Positions 14,763 to 22,750 of a stretch of DNA of 27,178 nucleotides are shown here, piece by piece. Each line of letters opens with the position of its first letter. Positions within the stretch are counted from its first letter, which is position 1. The translations under genes were made by a program, and so were the position numbers. The DNA is from a virus. The notes below the pieces were generated by a model. That model made no database searches, had not been told where the DNA came from, and saw only the letters and a program-made list of their open reading frames with translations. The stretch is taken from positions 1 through 27,178 of IMG/VR virus record IMGVR_UViG_3300033388_002123; one strand, 5' to 3'.

Positions 14763-15817
14763 ACCATATCTCCTCTCATTGCTTTCTTGGTTGCTTCTGG
14801 CAGCGCATCATACTCTGCGTCTGTCAGGTCTCTTGCATCTGGGCTATCATCGCTCATACCGCTAGAGCTGCTATCTTCGCCAGCATCATCTAAATTAGCT
14901 GGTTGGCGTTTAGCTGTATCCAGATTCTTTTCGACATCAGTCTTCTTCTTATCAGCCTTTTCGACCTTCTTGTCGTCCTTTTCGTCTTTGTCCTCTTCCT
15001 CTAATGTGTACCCCATAGCAGGGAGCACATAGTTCGCAGCCTGAATAAGCGCATCAGAAGCGGACTCACCGTTAGCCATGAACGCTTGTTGTAGTTGAAG
15101 CACTTGGTCGTTCGCTTCCTGATTATACTCTTCGGCTGATTCGTTGAATATAGGAAACTCAGACTCAAGAGCTGACAGTACAGTATCCAGACGAGACGCT
15201 TCATGGACCTCTGCGGTTGTGGTCGCAGTCGTCTTTGAAGCAGAGTCCTCCATCAACACAGCGTTATACTCACGTTCGAGTTTACGGGACTGCGCCATCA
15301 GAGTAGACACCGTTTTCGAGTCACCTTCTTTCATGGCTTCTGCGATCTTAGTATCAATTTCAGTTAGCGCTGTCTCGTGAGTTTCTGCCGCTGAAGGGGT
15401 ATCGTCCTTCGTGGGTTTCTCCTCAATGGCATCCAACTTGGCCTGTAACGCGTCAGCGCGCTCTCTTTCTTTGTTGGCCTTAGCCGTAGCTGCATCAAGA
15501 CGGAACTTCGGAATCTTTATGTTCTTCGACTTATCCGCGTCTTTATCCGCGTCTTTATCCGCGTCTTTATCCGCGTCATCATCAGACTTAGAGTCCTCAA
15601 CGTCTGCCTTCTTGTCATTCTTACCGTCATCGTCGGCGGACTCTTTCTTTTTCTCGCCTTTAGCAAGAGCCTCATCTTCAGCCGAGACGTCTTCTTTCTT
15701 ATCATCGGCCTTTTTTGGTTCAAGCTCATCACCTCGGTCCTCAGCTTCTACCTTAGTACCTTCGTCGTCTTTCTTATCGTCGACCTTATCGTCGACCTTC
15801 TCTGCTGCTCCGCTCAT
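14759..15817 (-). CDS. capsid scaffolding protein
   Basis: 352 residues, very acidic and Lys/Asp/Glu-rich at both ends. Residues 1-95 are low complexity, including four 'DADK' units encoded by a 12-bp tandem repeat (15531-15578). The central part (about 110-280) is helical and includes 'KANKERERADALQAKLDAIE' and 'LDTVLSALESEFPIFNE' segments. The C-terminus ends 'LTDAEYDALPEATKKAMRG', a short helical segment suited to capsid binding. Composition, length and place between portal and capsid genes match scaffolds that pair with N4 gp56-type capsids. SD GAGGT. It overlaps the next gene by four bases. Confidence 0.85.
   Translation of the reverse strand: MSGAAEKVDDKVDDKKDDEGTKVEAEDRGDELEPKKADDKKEDVSAEDEALAKGEKKKESADDDGKNDKKADVEDSKSDDDADKDADKDADKDADKSKNIKIPKFRLDAATAKANKERERADALQAKLDAIEEKPTKDDTPSAAETHETALTEIDTKIAEAMKEGDSKTVSTLMAQSRKLEREYNAVLMEDSASKTTATTTAEVHEASRLDTVLSALESEFPIFNESAEEYNQEANDQVLQLQQAFMANGESASDALIQAANYVLPAMGYTLEEEDKDEKDDKKVEKADKKKTDVEKNLDTAKRQPANLDDAGEDSSSSGMSDDSPDARDLTDAEYDALPEATKKAMRGDMV
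15531..15578 (-). repeat. 12-bp tandem repeat, four copies, inside the scaffold gene
   Basis: The plus-strand unit TTATCCGCGTCT occurs four times in a row (the last copy ends in A), encoding four Asp-Ala-Asp-Lys units. The copies are almost identical, so the array is probably young and prone to copy-number change in frame. Confidence 0.9.
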
Positions 15818-15825
15818 GTGTTACC

Positions 15826-16017
15826 TCACTTAGTTAGTGTTAGTTTTGATCTTAAACTAGAGACCTTCTCAAGCTGCTTCTTCTCTTCACCTGCTTCTTT
15901 CATAGCGGCTTTATACCGCTTCGAATCATTTACGACTTCAATCGCTCGCTTCAAGGTGCGGAGGTCGTCTTCCGCTTCCCACTTAGCGTCTTGTTCTATC
16001 TGTTTTGTAGTTATCAT
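15826..16017 (-). CDS. small helical hypothetical protein
   Basis: 63 residues with a strong SD (GGAGGG five bases before ATG). It is highly charged and predicted all-helical ('EDDLRTLKRAIEVVNDSKRY', then 'EKKQLEKVSSLRSKL'), suggesting a short coiled coil. It lies between the portal-proximal small gene and the scaffold gene, with only 8 bases to the latter, so it is likely a head-assembly accessory. No family is recognised. Confidence 0.65.
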   Translation of the reverse strand: MITTKQIEQDAKWEAEDDLRTLKRAIEVVNDSKRYKAAMKEAGEEKKQLEKVSSLRSKLTLTK

Positions 16018-16026
16018 TATACCCTC

Positions 16027-16245
16027 CTACGGCGTTTTAGGTGTCTGGGGCGGCTTACGTCCGAGCAACTTATCAAGCATTATCGACACGAACGGTCTCG
16101 GCTTTGGTTTAGCTGCCGCTTTCGGCTTCGGTTTCGGTATGGGTTTAATCGGCTGCTTCTTCCGAATCGACCCTGTGGCTGCTCCTTCCAGAGCATCCAA
16201 CTGTTCCTGACGGGTGGCATACCCACCAAATAAATTCTTAGCCAT
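16027..16245 (-). CDS. small Pro/Lys-rich hypothetical protein after portal
   Basis: 72 residues from the ATG at 16243-16245, which overlaps the portal stop by eight bases. SD GGAG is seven bases upstream. A longer frame from 16299 has no reason to be used. Residues 1-22 ('NLFGGYATRQEQLDALEGAA') are normal protein. Residues 27-51 are a Lys-Pro repeat region ('KPIPKPKPKAAAKPKPRP'), then 'FVSIMLDKLLGRK'. The basic extended linker could contact DNA or RNA or span subunits. The role is unknown. Coupling to portal suggests a portal-vertex or head-assembly accessory. Confidence 0.65.
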   Translation of the reverse strand: MAKNLFGGYATRQEQLDALEGAATGSIRKKQPIKPIPKPKPKAAAKPKPRPFVSIMLDKLLGRKPPQTPKTP

Positions 16246-18310
16246 TCTGTTTCTCCTGTTTAGCGCTGACTTTATCGTCAAGGCGTTGTTGGATTGCATC
16301 TATTCTATCATCTTCGTTCTTCTGACGCTCCTGATTTAGACGCGTTTTTTCATTCGTATCTCTATCAGAAGCCTCTTTCTTTCTAAGGTTAAACTCAAGT
16401 ACTTTCATCGGATCGAGCGCCGTGCCGTCTTCCTTCGGTTCTTGGTTCTCAATCTCAAGGCCATCAGCCCTCTTCATGTGAAGCGTAGCCTGAGCACGGT
16501 TAACCATAGCTTTAGTCTGCTTTTCAGCGATCTCGACCTCTTTCTCCTGCAACTCAAGCTCTTTGAGTCTACGCTCATACTCCTGTTGTTCAGGAGTCTG
16601 CTGCTGGCTTTCTATGATCTCAGACTTGTTCTCTAAAGACGAGTTCTGAATGAGTACAGAGTCCGGCAGATCAACCCCTAACTCACGCAGCTGTACGGCT
16701 TCTTGGAACTGGGTTTCTTGGAAGTTACTTCTCGCAGGGGCAGTAGTGACAATCACGTCGTACGTACCAATAGTCAGGTCGTTTACTATCTTGCCCTCTG
16801 GAGTAAGCTCATTAATCTTTATCTGTTCGTTTTTAGCATCCAGTCTATTACCGGTGATGTTAAATATACGTTCCTCAGTATAGAACGTCTGTATCAAATC
16901 CAGAATACGTTCAGCCAACAAGTGACGAGTCCGAGCCAAGTTATCCATTGGCTTGGCCAGATTCACGGAGCCTGCTACCTGCTTGGCTTGAATCGCCTTG
17001 GCAGCTACGTCCGCTCTATCAAACCCGCGAGCAGAGTCGGAGACCCCGGAAATCTGTTTGATGAACTCATCAGCCTTGAAACTTATGCGATCCAGCCCCG
17101 TCGGCACTGTGTTTGGAGTAATCTTCTCCATGTCGGTAGTGTCTTCAAGTTCGACCACCAGACCGGTCTCGGCACCGCGCTCCTCAAGTTCTTCGATGGT
17201 CATGTTCTGTAGCGAGCCCTGCTTCACCTTCCACCCGCTGTTAGCGGTCGTGTTTACGATGTGCAGCTCCTGCGACGCTGTCTTGTTCAGCAAGTCTTGA
17301 GAGTTAAGCAGGTTCTCTACGATACCGATAGTCCGGCCATGTCTGAAGAACGGGAAATATGGGACGATTGTGAAGTGCTTGTAGGGCGACCACGCATCGT
17401 GGAGCACCGCGTTCAAACACGTCACTGTCCAGCGAATCTGTTCAACTCTACGCCTGATCAGCGCGATGCCTACTTTCTTAGCAACCATTCTGGCTTTCTG
17501 AGTAGACCAGTTCTCAGGTACAGCGCGTAGATCACCAGTAGTCCTATCGACGAAGTGCAACGCATAACGAAGACTTTTATACTGGCGCTCGATAATCCGA
17601 TACTTACGGGCCGTGTTACTGTCATCCTGATTAGCGTTGTCAGGAGGGATTACAAACCCGCCAAAGCTCTGGTGTGTCCTATCAACCGCATCATAGTCGT
17701 GCGGTAAAGAACTGCCGTTGGTTTTTACTTTCTTAGCAACACTTCTTCCGTAAAGACGGTCAATATCATCAAGCGTCATCCACTTAGTGATAGTAACGTC
17801 TTTCCAAGTATCAGGATCATATTCTTCGGCATCAGCATCCAAAACCACGTTACGTGGGTTCATGCTGTTGACTTTAACATCGCCTTTCATCTGGTGGTCG
17901 AACTCTACACGAACATCGTAGAATCCTCGTGAGGTTATAAACCCATCATCAGCGACGTTGGCTTCCTTCCAATCAAGCTTGTTAGCGTTAGCGATTTGAA
18001 TGTAGAGCTTGTTGAGGGTCGCAGCGACCTGCTCATTACCACCATGAGACGGCTTAAACGAGATATCGGCTCGGTTTTTGAGCTGTTCGCCCATGACCGT
18101 AGCAGTCGTCGCTAGAATCTTGTTAATGGTGAGCGCTGGCTTCCCTTGGCGCTCTAGTCTCTTCTGGAGTATCGGGTCCCATTGTAACCCAGCAAAATAG
18201 TCATCACATACATTCGCTTTTTTTACGAATGTAAGATGCCCATTATCTCGGCCGTATGTATACCGGTCGAAGTTATCTTTGATTAATTTCGCGTGCGCAG
18301 CGGAACTCAT
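16238..18310 (-). CDS. portal protein, P22-like
   Basis: 690 residues. 'DYFAGLQWDPILQKRLERQG' and 'KPALTINKILATTATVMGEQ' near the N-terminus, 'NSMNPRNVVLDADAEEYD' at about 150, 'FFRHGRTIGIVENLLNSQDL' in the middle and 'ISGVSDSARGFDRADVAAKA' later match the P22-like portal family. The last 120 residues are helical and rich in Gln, Glu and Lys ('QTPEQQEYERRLKELELQEK'), as in the C-terminal barrel or crown of long portals. It forms the dodecameric ring where DNA enters and leaves the head. SD GAAGG. It follows TerL by 36 bases, which hold a 12-codon mini-frame ending in ATGA overlap with this start. Confidence 0.9.
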   Translation of the reverse strand: MSSAAHAKLIKDNFDRYTYGRDNGHLTFVKKANVCDDYFAGLQWDPILQKRLERQGKPALTINKILATTATVMGEQLKNRADISFKPSHGGNEQVAATLNKLYIQIANANKLDWKEANVADDGFITSRGFYDVRVEFDHQMKGDVKVNSMNPRNVVLDADAEEYDPDTWKDVTITKWMTLDDIDRLYGRSVAKKVKTNGSSLPHDYDAVDRTHQSFGGFVIPPDNANQDDSNTARKYRIIERQYKSLRYALHFVDRTTGDLRAVPENWSTQKARMVAKKVGIALIRRRVEQIRWTVTCLNAVLHDAWSPYKHFTIVPYFPFFRHGRTIGIVENLLNSQDLLNKTASQELHIVNTTANSGWKVKQGSLQNMTIEELEERGAETGLVVELEDTTDMEKITPNTVPTGLDRISFKADEFIKQISGVSDSARGFDRADVAAKAIQAKQVAGSVNLAKPMDNLARTRHLLAERILDLIQTFYTEERIFNITGNRLDAKNEQIKINELTPEGKIVNDLTIGTYDVIVTTAPARSNFQETQFQEAVQLRELGVDLPDSVLIQNSSLENKSEIIESQQQTPEQQEYERRLKELELQEKEVEIAEKQTKAMVNRAQATLHMKRADGLEIENQEPKEDGTALDPMKVLEFNLRKKEASDRDTNEKTRLNQERQKNEDDRIDAIQQRLDDKVSAKQEKQNG

Positions 18311-18345
18311 AGGCCTGTACCTTCCTGTGTGTTAAAGCTATTCAT
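18307..18345 (-). CDS. possible 12-residue leader peptide before portal
   Basis: ATG with SD GGAG six bases upstream (in the end of the terL gene), encoding MNSFNTQEGTGL. Its TGA overlaps the portal ATG (ATGA). It may exist only to couple portal translation to ribosomes leaving terL. There is no evidence that the peptide itself has a role. Confidence 0.3.
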   Translation of the reverse strand: MNSFNTQEGTGL

Positions 18346-18346
18346 A

Positions 18347-20377
18347 TCAAGCTCCCATGTGACTCTGATTGCCTTTACCCTGCTCTGCCAAAATTTTATT
18401 AAGCTTCTTTTTAATGCCTTCGTTCTTCTTGTGACCCGGTTTCTGTGGCTCCTTCCTGCCCGACACCATCCTCATCAGCCATGCCAATGCGTCAACTATA
18501 TCATCATGTAGCCCTCCGGGGAACCTTAATAGCTCTTGAACCGCCGGTTCTGTCCAAGTCTGTCCGCTTGGGAATTGTACCATACCCTGCTGCATCCGTC
18601 CCTGAAGGGGCCTCGCTCTGACCCATTTATCCGTAATAGGCCTTAGATCATGGTTAAAAGTCGGAAACTGTTTCCGCCTCTTCATCTCTTTTTTGAGTGT
18701 TGGCCAGAGGGCTATCTCCAACGCCCCTTTTTCAATCCCAACCTGCATTACGTTCGTATACTTCTTCTGGAAGTCTAGCACAGCCTCGGCGATAAACTGC
18801 GTATCTGACTGTTTAAACCGTAGAATTTCCAGGATGTGCAAGTTCCCCTGCCAATCTAATCCGCCGCATGCCCCCACAGTGAAGTCATTCTGCTGCTTCT
18901 CGCCGATGGCTAAGTCCCACGCCTGAAACAAGTGCATCTCAGCCTGTGGGGGTACCGAGCTAGTAAACCGGAGCATATCCTTAGTGAAGTATATCCCCTC
19001 GTCAGGAACTGGGTTCTGCTGGTACAGCGCAGACCAGTGACGGGGCTGCATAGACCGCTTCATATTACGTAAACGACCTATAGGATACCGGCTGTCATGC
19101 AGTGCCTGCCCTTTCTGTCTAACCTGACGAGTTGCTGAGCCCCCATCATCCTCGTGGATGATCGCTCCGTCCTCCGTAATATACTCATCCTCAGTCGCCA
19201 TGGCTGGGTACGACACAACCTCCCAGTCGTCAATATCACCCAACTCCTCAGTATAACTTAGGAGTTCGGTCGCGGCTGCTTCGTATTCCGGGGTACCGGG
19301 CTCGCTTTCAGACATTGTGAGCTCTGCGTACTCCATAAGCTCTTGAAACTCTTTCTTCAACTCCTTCATCTGGAGTAAGAGTCGCCCTGAGAGGTCATCA
19401 TCATGCCACCTAGTCTGAATAACTAAAACCCCGCCTCCCGGCGAGAGACGTGTTTTGGCGGTCGATCCCCACCAATCCCATACTTTGCCCCTCTGGGTGT
19501 CTGAATCAGCCTCCTCTGCATCCTTAACTGGGTCATCGATGATAAACACGTGCGCACCCTTACCCGTAATACCACCGCCAACGCCAGCAGCGACATACCC
19601 ACCCTCAGCAGTCGTGAGCCAAGATTCAGCACTTTGTGACTTCGGGTGTAGTTTAGACTTTGGAAACAGCTTTGAATAATAGTCGTCCTGAATAATCGAC
19701 TGGACTTTTCGGCTAAAACCGACAGGAAGAGATACGGCATAACTCGCAGCGATTATCTCCCAGTCTGGGTGCTGTCCGAGCATCCAAGCAGGGAAGTTCT
19801 TCGACGCGATCTCAGACTTGCCATGCCTCGGTGGCATAAACAACATCAACCTCGGCGCTTCACCTTTCTCGACTGCCTTTACAAACTTCTCGAGACGTGT
19901 GCATATATCCTGATGTACCCAGCCTGCGTCGTAGCTTTTATTAAATTTTTGGATAAACGGTAGTAACTTTCGACGACAGAGGGCCCTCTGCGCGATCTCC
20001 CTCTCCGCTCCTGACATCTGCTTCTTCTGCTTTAACAGGTCTACGAGCTTCTTCTCTCGCTCCTTATGAACCTTGGCAGCTTCGTCCTTCGCTGCATCCC
20101 TTCGCCTCTTCGATTGTGTCTTCTGCGTCACTGCGGACTGCTCCTGAGAGTGTCTCAGTTTTTCTGCGCCCACGGCCAGCGCTTTCACTTGTCTCTCAAC
20201 TTCTCTACCCATCGAGTGGACTTCATTCTTCTTAGCTAACGCAGCCGCTTTGTCATCGGCTTCACATGCCTTGCACACGTCTTTGCGGTATCTTGGTTTT
20301 CCGTCTTTAGGGGGGACTTGGCTGAATCGGTTTAACGCGCAGAGCCTGTCGCATCTTGTACAGTGTTTACTTGCCAT
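18347..20377 (-). CDS. terL: terminase large subunit with N-terminal zinc ribbon
   Basis: 676 residues, longer than the usual 450-550. The ATPase domain has a Walker A-like 'PPRHGKSE' (182-189), Walker B 'VFIIDD' (277-282) and coupling-type 'QTRWHDDDLSGRL' (321-333). The RNase H-like nuclease has 'AWDLAIG' (D488), 'GIEKGALE' (547-554) and 'GGLHDDIVDALAWL' (621-634). Two additions stand out. Residues 1-40 carry CX2C-X25-CX2C (C6, C9, C35, C38), followed by a basic helical linker to about 140. An acidic helical insert lies at about 338-385. It drives DNA packaging through the portal and cuts the concatemer. SD GGAAG. It overlaps terS by 11 bases. Confidence 0.92.
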   Translation of the reverse strand: MASKHCTRCDRLCALNRFSQVPPKDGKPRYRKDVCKACEADDKAAALAKKNEVHSMGREVERQVKALAVGAEKLRHSQEQSAVTQKTQSKRRRDAAKDEAAKVHKEREKKLVDLLKQKKQMSGAEREIAQRALCRRKLLPFIQKFNKSYDAGWVHQDICTRLEKFVKAVEKGEAPRLMLFMPPRHGKSEIASKNFPAWMLGQHPDWEIIAASYAVSLPVGFSRKVQSIIQDDYYSKLFPKSKLHPKSQSAESWLTTAEGGYVAAGVGGGITGKGAHVFIIDDPVKDAEEADSDTQRGKVWDWWGSTAKTRLSPGGGVLVIQTRWHDDDLSGRLLLQMKELKKEFQELMEYAELTMSESEPGTPEYEAAATELLSYTEELGDIDDWEVVSYPAMATEDEYITEDGAIIHEDDGGSATRQVRQKGQALHDSRYPIGRLRNMKRSMQPRHWSALYQQNPVPDEGIYFTKDMLRFTSSVPPQAEMHLFQAWDLAIGEKQQNDFTVGACGGLDWQGNLHILEILRFKQSDTQFIAEAVLDFQKKYTNVMQVGIEKGALEIALWPTLKKEMKRRKQFPTFNHDLRPITDKWVRARPLQGRMQQGMVQFPSGQTWTEPAVQELLRFPGGLHDDIVDALAWLMRMVSGRKEPQKPGHKKNEGIKKKLNKILAEQGKGNQSHMGA

Positions 20378-20867
20378 CCGCTTCCTTCACCTCTTCGTAC
20401 TCAGCGCCTTCGATAACGACGCCTGATTCTTCGGAAGCCATCACCAACAGCTCGTCGTCACTAAAATCATCGTATTTAGCAGCGATGCGCTTCTGGGATT
20501 TGTTAAGTGTGATTTTCTTCTCCTCAGGGGCGTAGAAACCGAGCATCTTATTCAGCTCCTGCACCCCTCGGATCATGGCCATTGGGTCTGACATCATGCG
20601 AGCCATATCAATCGCTTCCATGGTCATCGCATGCAGGTCTTCCCTTCTGAGGCTCAAGGTTGTTAGGGTATCAGCCCTAACCCGCTCGATTTCAGCGATG
20701 ACAACAGGGTCGTCCATATATTCGTACGCAGACTTACGCTCTTTAAGTCCGACAGCTTTACCTGCCTGTGCGACATTCAGACCCATCCCTATGTGTTGCG
20801 CGAACTCTAGTTTTCGCTGGTTCACAGAATCTTCGGACTGTGATAGCGCGGTCTCGTTTCTAGCCAT
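20367..20867 (-). CDS. terS: terminase small subunit
   Basis: 166 residues. The N-terminal half contains a helix-turn-helix-like segment ('RKLEFAQHIGMGLNVAQAGK' then 'AVGLKERKSAYEYMDDPVV'), the usual DNA-recognition part of small terminases. The middle is an oligomerisation helix ('MTMEAIDMARMMSDPMAMIR' and 'GVQELNKMLGFYAPEEKK'), and the C-terminus is acidic. It directly precedes and overlaps terL by 11 bases, which confirms the call. It would recognise the packaging site and regulate TerL. No strong SD is visible before the ATG. Confidence 0.85.
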   Translation of the reverse strand: MARNETALSQSEDSVNQRKLEFAQHIGMGLNVAQAGKAVGLKERKSAYEYMDDPVVIAEIERVRADTLTTLSLRREDLHAMTMEAIDMARMMSDPMAMIRGVQELNKMLGFYAPEEKKITLNKSQKRIAAKYDDFSDDELLVMASEESGVVIEGAEYEEVKEADGK

Positions 20868-20921
20868 ATTTCGGGAGTTTAGCAGGCTCTGTACTAATTT
20901 GTAAAGGTTTTATGGAGTTTT

Positions 20922-21341
20922 TTAAGCGGCATGCTTATTTTGCTTCTCGCTGTTAGCTTTCTTCGTCAGTATCTGGAGGTTCTCATGTACATGGAGACCG
21001 CAGACATTCTTACCTCGAAACGGAACTACGTGGTCAACTTCGAACTCCTCTCCCTTCGCGTAGCACTCCCTGTATATTTTTAGTATTTTTTTACGGTCCG
21101 CCCACTTAACGAGGGCTTGTTTCTTAGCGCTTCTTCCCTGTCTTATTTTTCTAAGCACGTTGTCGTGGTTTCTCCACGCGGGGTCTGCGCGCCTTTTACC
21201 TGTTTTCCTCTTCGAAGTAGCTTGGTTCTTACATACTCGGCACCTAGACTCTGGGTGGAATGGGAGGGCTTTGCCGTATCTCGAATAATATTCTGAGTAC
21301 GATTTAACTTCATAGCATCTACTACATTTTTTGGTTCCCAT
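20922..21341 (-). CDS. HNH endonuclease next to the terminase genes
   Basis: 139 residues. N-terminal zinc ribbon C6-X2-C9 ... C34-X2-C37. Middle is very basic (about 40-90). The HNH (beta-beta-alpha-metal) motif reads 'FEVDHVVPFRGKNVCGLHVH' (about 100-119), with catalytic-type D103-H104, then H119-E120-N121-L122 and N130. HNH nucleases beside terminase genes assist DNA packaging in several phages (HK97 gp74 type); a free-standing homing nuclease is the alternative. It is the first gene of the leftward block and begins next to the divergent control region. The SD (GAGGT) is somewhat far from the ATG (about 11 bases). Confidence 0.85.
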   Translation of the reverse strand: MGTKKCSRCYEVKSYSEYYSRYGKALPFHPESRCRVCKNQATSKRKTGKRRADPAWRNHDNVLRKIRQGRSAKKQALVKWADRKKILKIYRECYAKGEEFEVDHVVPFRGKNVCGLHVHENLQILTKKANSEKQNKHAA

Positions 21342-21608
21342 ATGCGTAGTCTACCTCACTAAGTGAAAAAGTACAAATTTTTCTTATCTTTACGAGCGAT
21401 CGTCCCCCTCCCCAACGTCAAAAGACAGCCCCCACTTCGGATTCGGACTCTCACCAGCCGTTGGAAGGACCCAAACTACTACCCCGTACCCCCTTCGTCT
21501 CTTAGTCCCACAACACACAGCAGCACCCTACGTACCTTAGCTCATCGCATGCGCTCTGAGCTCTTCAGTCCCCTGTAGTACTTTTAATTCATTCAGGAGA
21601 TACATCAC
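21342..21608. promoter_or_regulatory. divergent control region between late and early blocks
   Basis: 267 bases without a convincing gene, between the leftward HNH gene and the first rightward gene. The left part contains a small palindrome CACTAAGTG (21358-21366). On the leftward strand it has a possible TTGTAC/TAGACT pair spaced 17 bases (weak). The middle is unusually C-rich on the plus strand. The right end holds hairpin element A (21539-21581) and the SD for the first early gene. Promoters for both directions are expected here but none matches the consensus well. Confidence 0.5.
21539..21581 (+). promoter_or_regulatory. hairpin-TTCAGT regulatory element, copy A
   Basis: Ten-base arms AGCTCATCGC and GCTCTGAGCT (8 of 10 pairs) close an ATGC loop. 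One base later comes TTCAGT, then three bases, then CTGTAGTAC. Ends about 27 bases before the first early ATG. Copy B has the same layout and spacing. Confidence 0.65.
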
Positions 21609-21770
21609 ATGACACAATTCGAACAATTAGTTCAACTCCATGCAGAGCTAGCAAACCTTGAGCGTAGCACCCATATAGACACACCAGTTCTCTATAACGG
21701 TGCGAGGGCAGCTATTGAGCGAGATATCAAAGAAGTTGTTAATTCTAGGTTCTACCCACAATCAGCCTAG
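21609..21770 (+). CDS. 53-residue early protein (unknown)
   Basis: ATG with SD GGAG nine bases upstream, starting MTQFEQLVQLHAELANLERS and ending FYPQSA. It is the first rightward gene after the control region and directly follows regulatory element A, so it is likely among the earliest expressed. Predicted helical, with no recognised family or motif. Its stop codon lies inside the left arm of regulatory element B, so the gene and the next control element overlap. Confidence 0.65.
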   Translation: MTQFEQLVQLHAELANLERSTHIDTPVLYNGARAAIERDIKEVVNSRFYPQSA

Positions 21771-21806
21771 TGCATGCGCACTAAGCTATTCAGTTCACTG
21801 TAGTAC
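21764..21806 (+). promoter_or_regulatory. hairpin-TTCAGT regulatory element, copy B
   Basis: Arms AGCCTAGTGC and GCACTAAGCT (9 of 10 pairs) around an ATGC loop, then one base, TTCAGT, three bases, CTGTAGTAC. Position 5 of the stem is T-A here and C-G in copy A, a compensatory change. It lies 32 bases before the 132-residue gene's ATG and overlaps the stop of the previous gene. Confidence 0.65.
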
Positions 21807-21838
21807 ATTTCAATTACATACCTTAGGAGGTATATACC

Positions 21839-22237
21839 ATGGCCAAAGCCACTTCAAAATCAACTGCTAAGAAACCAACCACTGTTCCTGCTCCTTGTTA
21901 TTTGCGTGCTGGTACTGACGCAAAAGACCTGACCTCTGGTCAGATCAACTTCGAAGGCATCGAGTGCACTATGCTCGTAGATGCCAAGGGTAACATTGGC
22001 ATTCATAAGAACGTAAAGACCGCACTTGGCTACGCCGTCAAGCCCATCGCTAAAGGCAACTTTAAAGCTTCCAATAGCAAAGCTGAAGGCGTGCCGGACT
22101 TGAATGGTTTCGTAGAAACCAAGAAAGGTTCTAAGTTCCGCTTAGTTGCTTGGTTCCACGAACAGAATGGCGACGAGTTCTACGTAGTACGCTACGACGC
22201 TATGGTTCGTAAGGGTAAGCTGTTCAGGGTTCAGTAA
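21839..22237 (+). CDS. 132-residue early protein with very strong ribosome site
   Basis: Begins MAKATSKSTAKK with an optimal SD (TTAGGAGGT, six bases before ATG), so high expression is likely. The first 30 residues are Lys/Ala/Thr-rich and probably flexible. The rest is compact and beta-like, with 'FEGIECTMLVDAKGNIGIHK', 'VPDLNGFVETKKGSKFRLVA' and 'WFHEQNGDEFYVVRYDAMVR'. The 'PD..G.....G......W....G..F' pattern recalls small OB-like or DUF736-type proteins, but this is only a resemblance. It could bind nucleic acid; the basic charge fits. It is preceded by regulatory element B and followed by a stable hairpin. Confidence 0.75.
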   Translation: MAKATSKSTAKKPTTVPAPCYLRAGTDAKDLTSGQINFEGIECTMLVDAKGNIGIHKNVKTALGYAVKPIAKGNFKASNSKAEGVPDLNGFVETKKGSKFRLVAWFHEQNGDEFYVVRYDAMVRKGKLFRVQ

Positions 22238-22252
22238 TAAACTTACATCTAA

Positions 22253-22274
22253 GCGGCCAGCTTTAGTTGGCCGC
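22253..22274 (+). promoter_or_regulatory. stable hairpin between early genes
   Basis: GCGGCCA (22253-22259) pairs perfectly with TGGCCGC (22268-22274) around an 8-base loop. No T-run follows; an SD-rich purine stretch (GAGGAAGAGGAG) does. It is more likely an mRNA stabiliser or processing site than a full terminator. Confidence 0.55.
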
Positions 22275-22294
22275 GAGGAAGAGGAGATAAGAAA

Positions 22295-22483
22295 ATGAGA
22301 GAACTTAGTTTTATAGTTAGCGCACAAGTACCTGACGGTGTATCCGAAGAAGAGGCTTGTGACTTCGTGCTTACAGCAGTGAGCGCATGGGGAGGCAGCT
22401 TAGACCCACAAGACTCCATAGCTCACCTGTCAGACTTTTCAGTTCATCTGTATAACCGGGAGAACGAGAATGTTCAATCTTGA
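22295..22483 (+). CDS. 62-residue early protein (unknown)
   Basis: ATG with SD GAGGAG eight bases upstream. Starts MRELSFIVSAQVPDGVSEEE. The N-terminal strand-like segment followed by 'VSEEEACDFVLTAVSAWGGS' helix resembles a small alpha/beta fold, acidic overall. It overlaps the next gene by 14 bases, so the two are probably translated together. No family recognised. Confidence 0.65.
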   Translation: MRELSFIVSAQVPDGVSEEEACDFVLTAVSAWGGSLDPQDSIAHLSDFSVHLYNRENENVQS

Positions 22484-22676
22484 TCCACCGCCGCAAGCAG
22501 CTGTTCAACAGCTCGCAGCTAAAGCGGATATTTACGAAGATGAAGCGATGCGGTATCTCCGCTGCGAGCAACTACGTGAAGCTATCGCTGAAAAACTAAC
22601 CGTGCAAGATTATAATAATCTACTACTTGCACTTATCGATCTTAATGATCCATTTAAATCTAACGGAGTATACTAA
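22470..22676 (+). CDS. 68-residue early protein (unknown)
   Basis: ATG preceded by GGGAG within the end of the upstream gene. Starts MFNLDPPPQAAVQQLAAKAD, with mostly helical sequence after the Pro run and an acidic character ('DIYEDEAMRYLRCEQLREAI'). It overlaps the previous gene by 14 bases. Part of the block of small tightly packed early genes. No family recognised. Confidence 0.65.
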   Translation: MFNLDPPPQAAVQQLAAKADIYEDEAMRYLRCEQLREAIAEKLTVQDYNNLLLALIDLNDPFKSNGVY

Positions 22677-22750
22677 CAGTGTATTTTGAATCGATTACAT
22701 CTAAACCAATTGCTTGGGAAACCAAGCCTATTCAAACTAGGAGAGTTACT

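Noticed and set aside
15531-15578. Possible CRISPR or regulatory array
   Set aside because: Units are contiguous 12-mers without spacers and lie in frame in a coding region.
15411-15833. Long plus-strand frame (140 codons) opposite the scaffold gene, and similar ones at 3333-3761, 10912-11352 and 16703-17212
   Set aside because: They are antisense to well-supported genes, lack ribosome sites, and show the Ser/Leu-rich low complexity expected from the complement of biased coding sequence.
21420-21480. tRNA-like sequence (a piece resembling a T-arm, GAGAGTCCGAATCC on the minus strand)
   Set aside because: No acceptor, D or anticodon arms could be built around it, and the T-loop consensus is not met.
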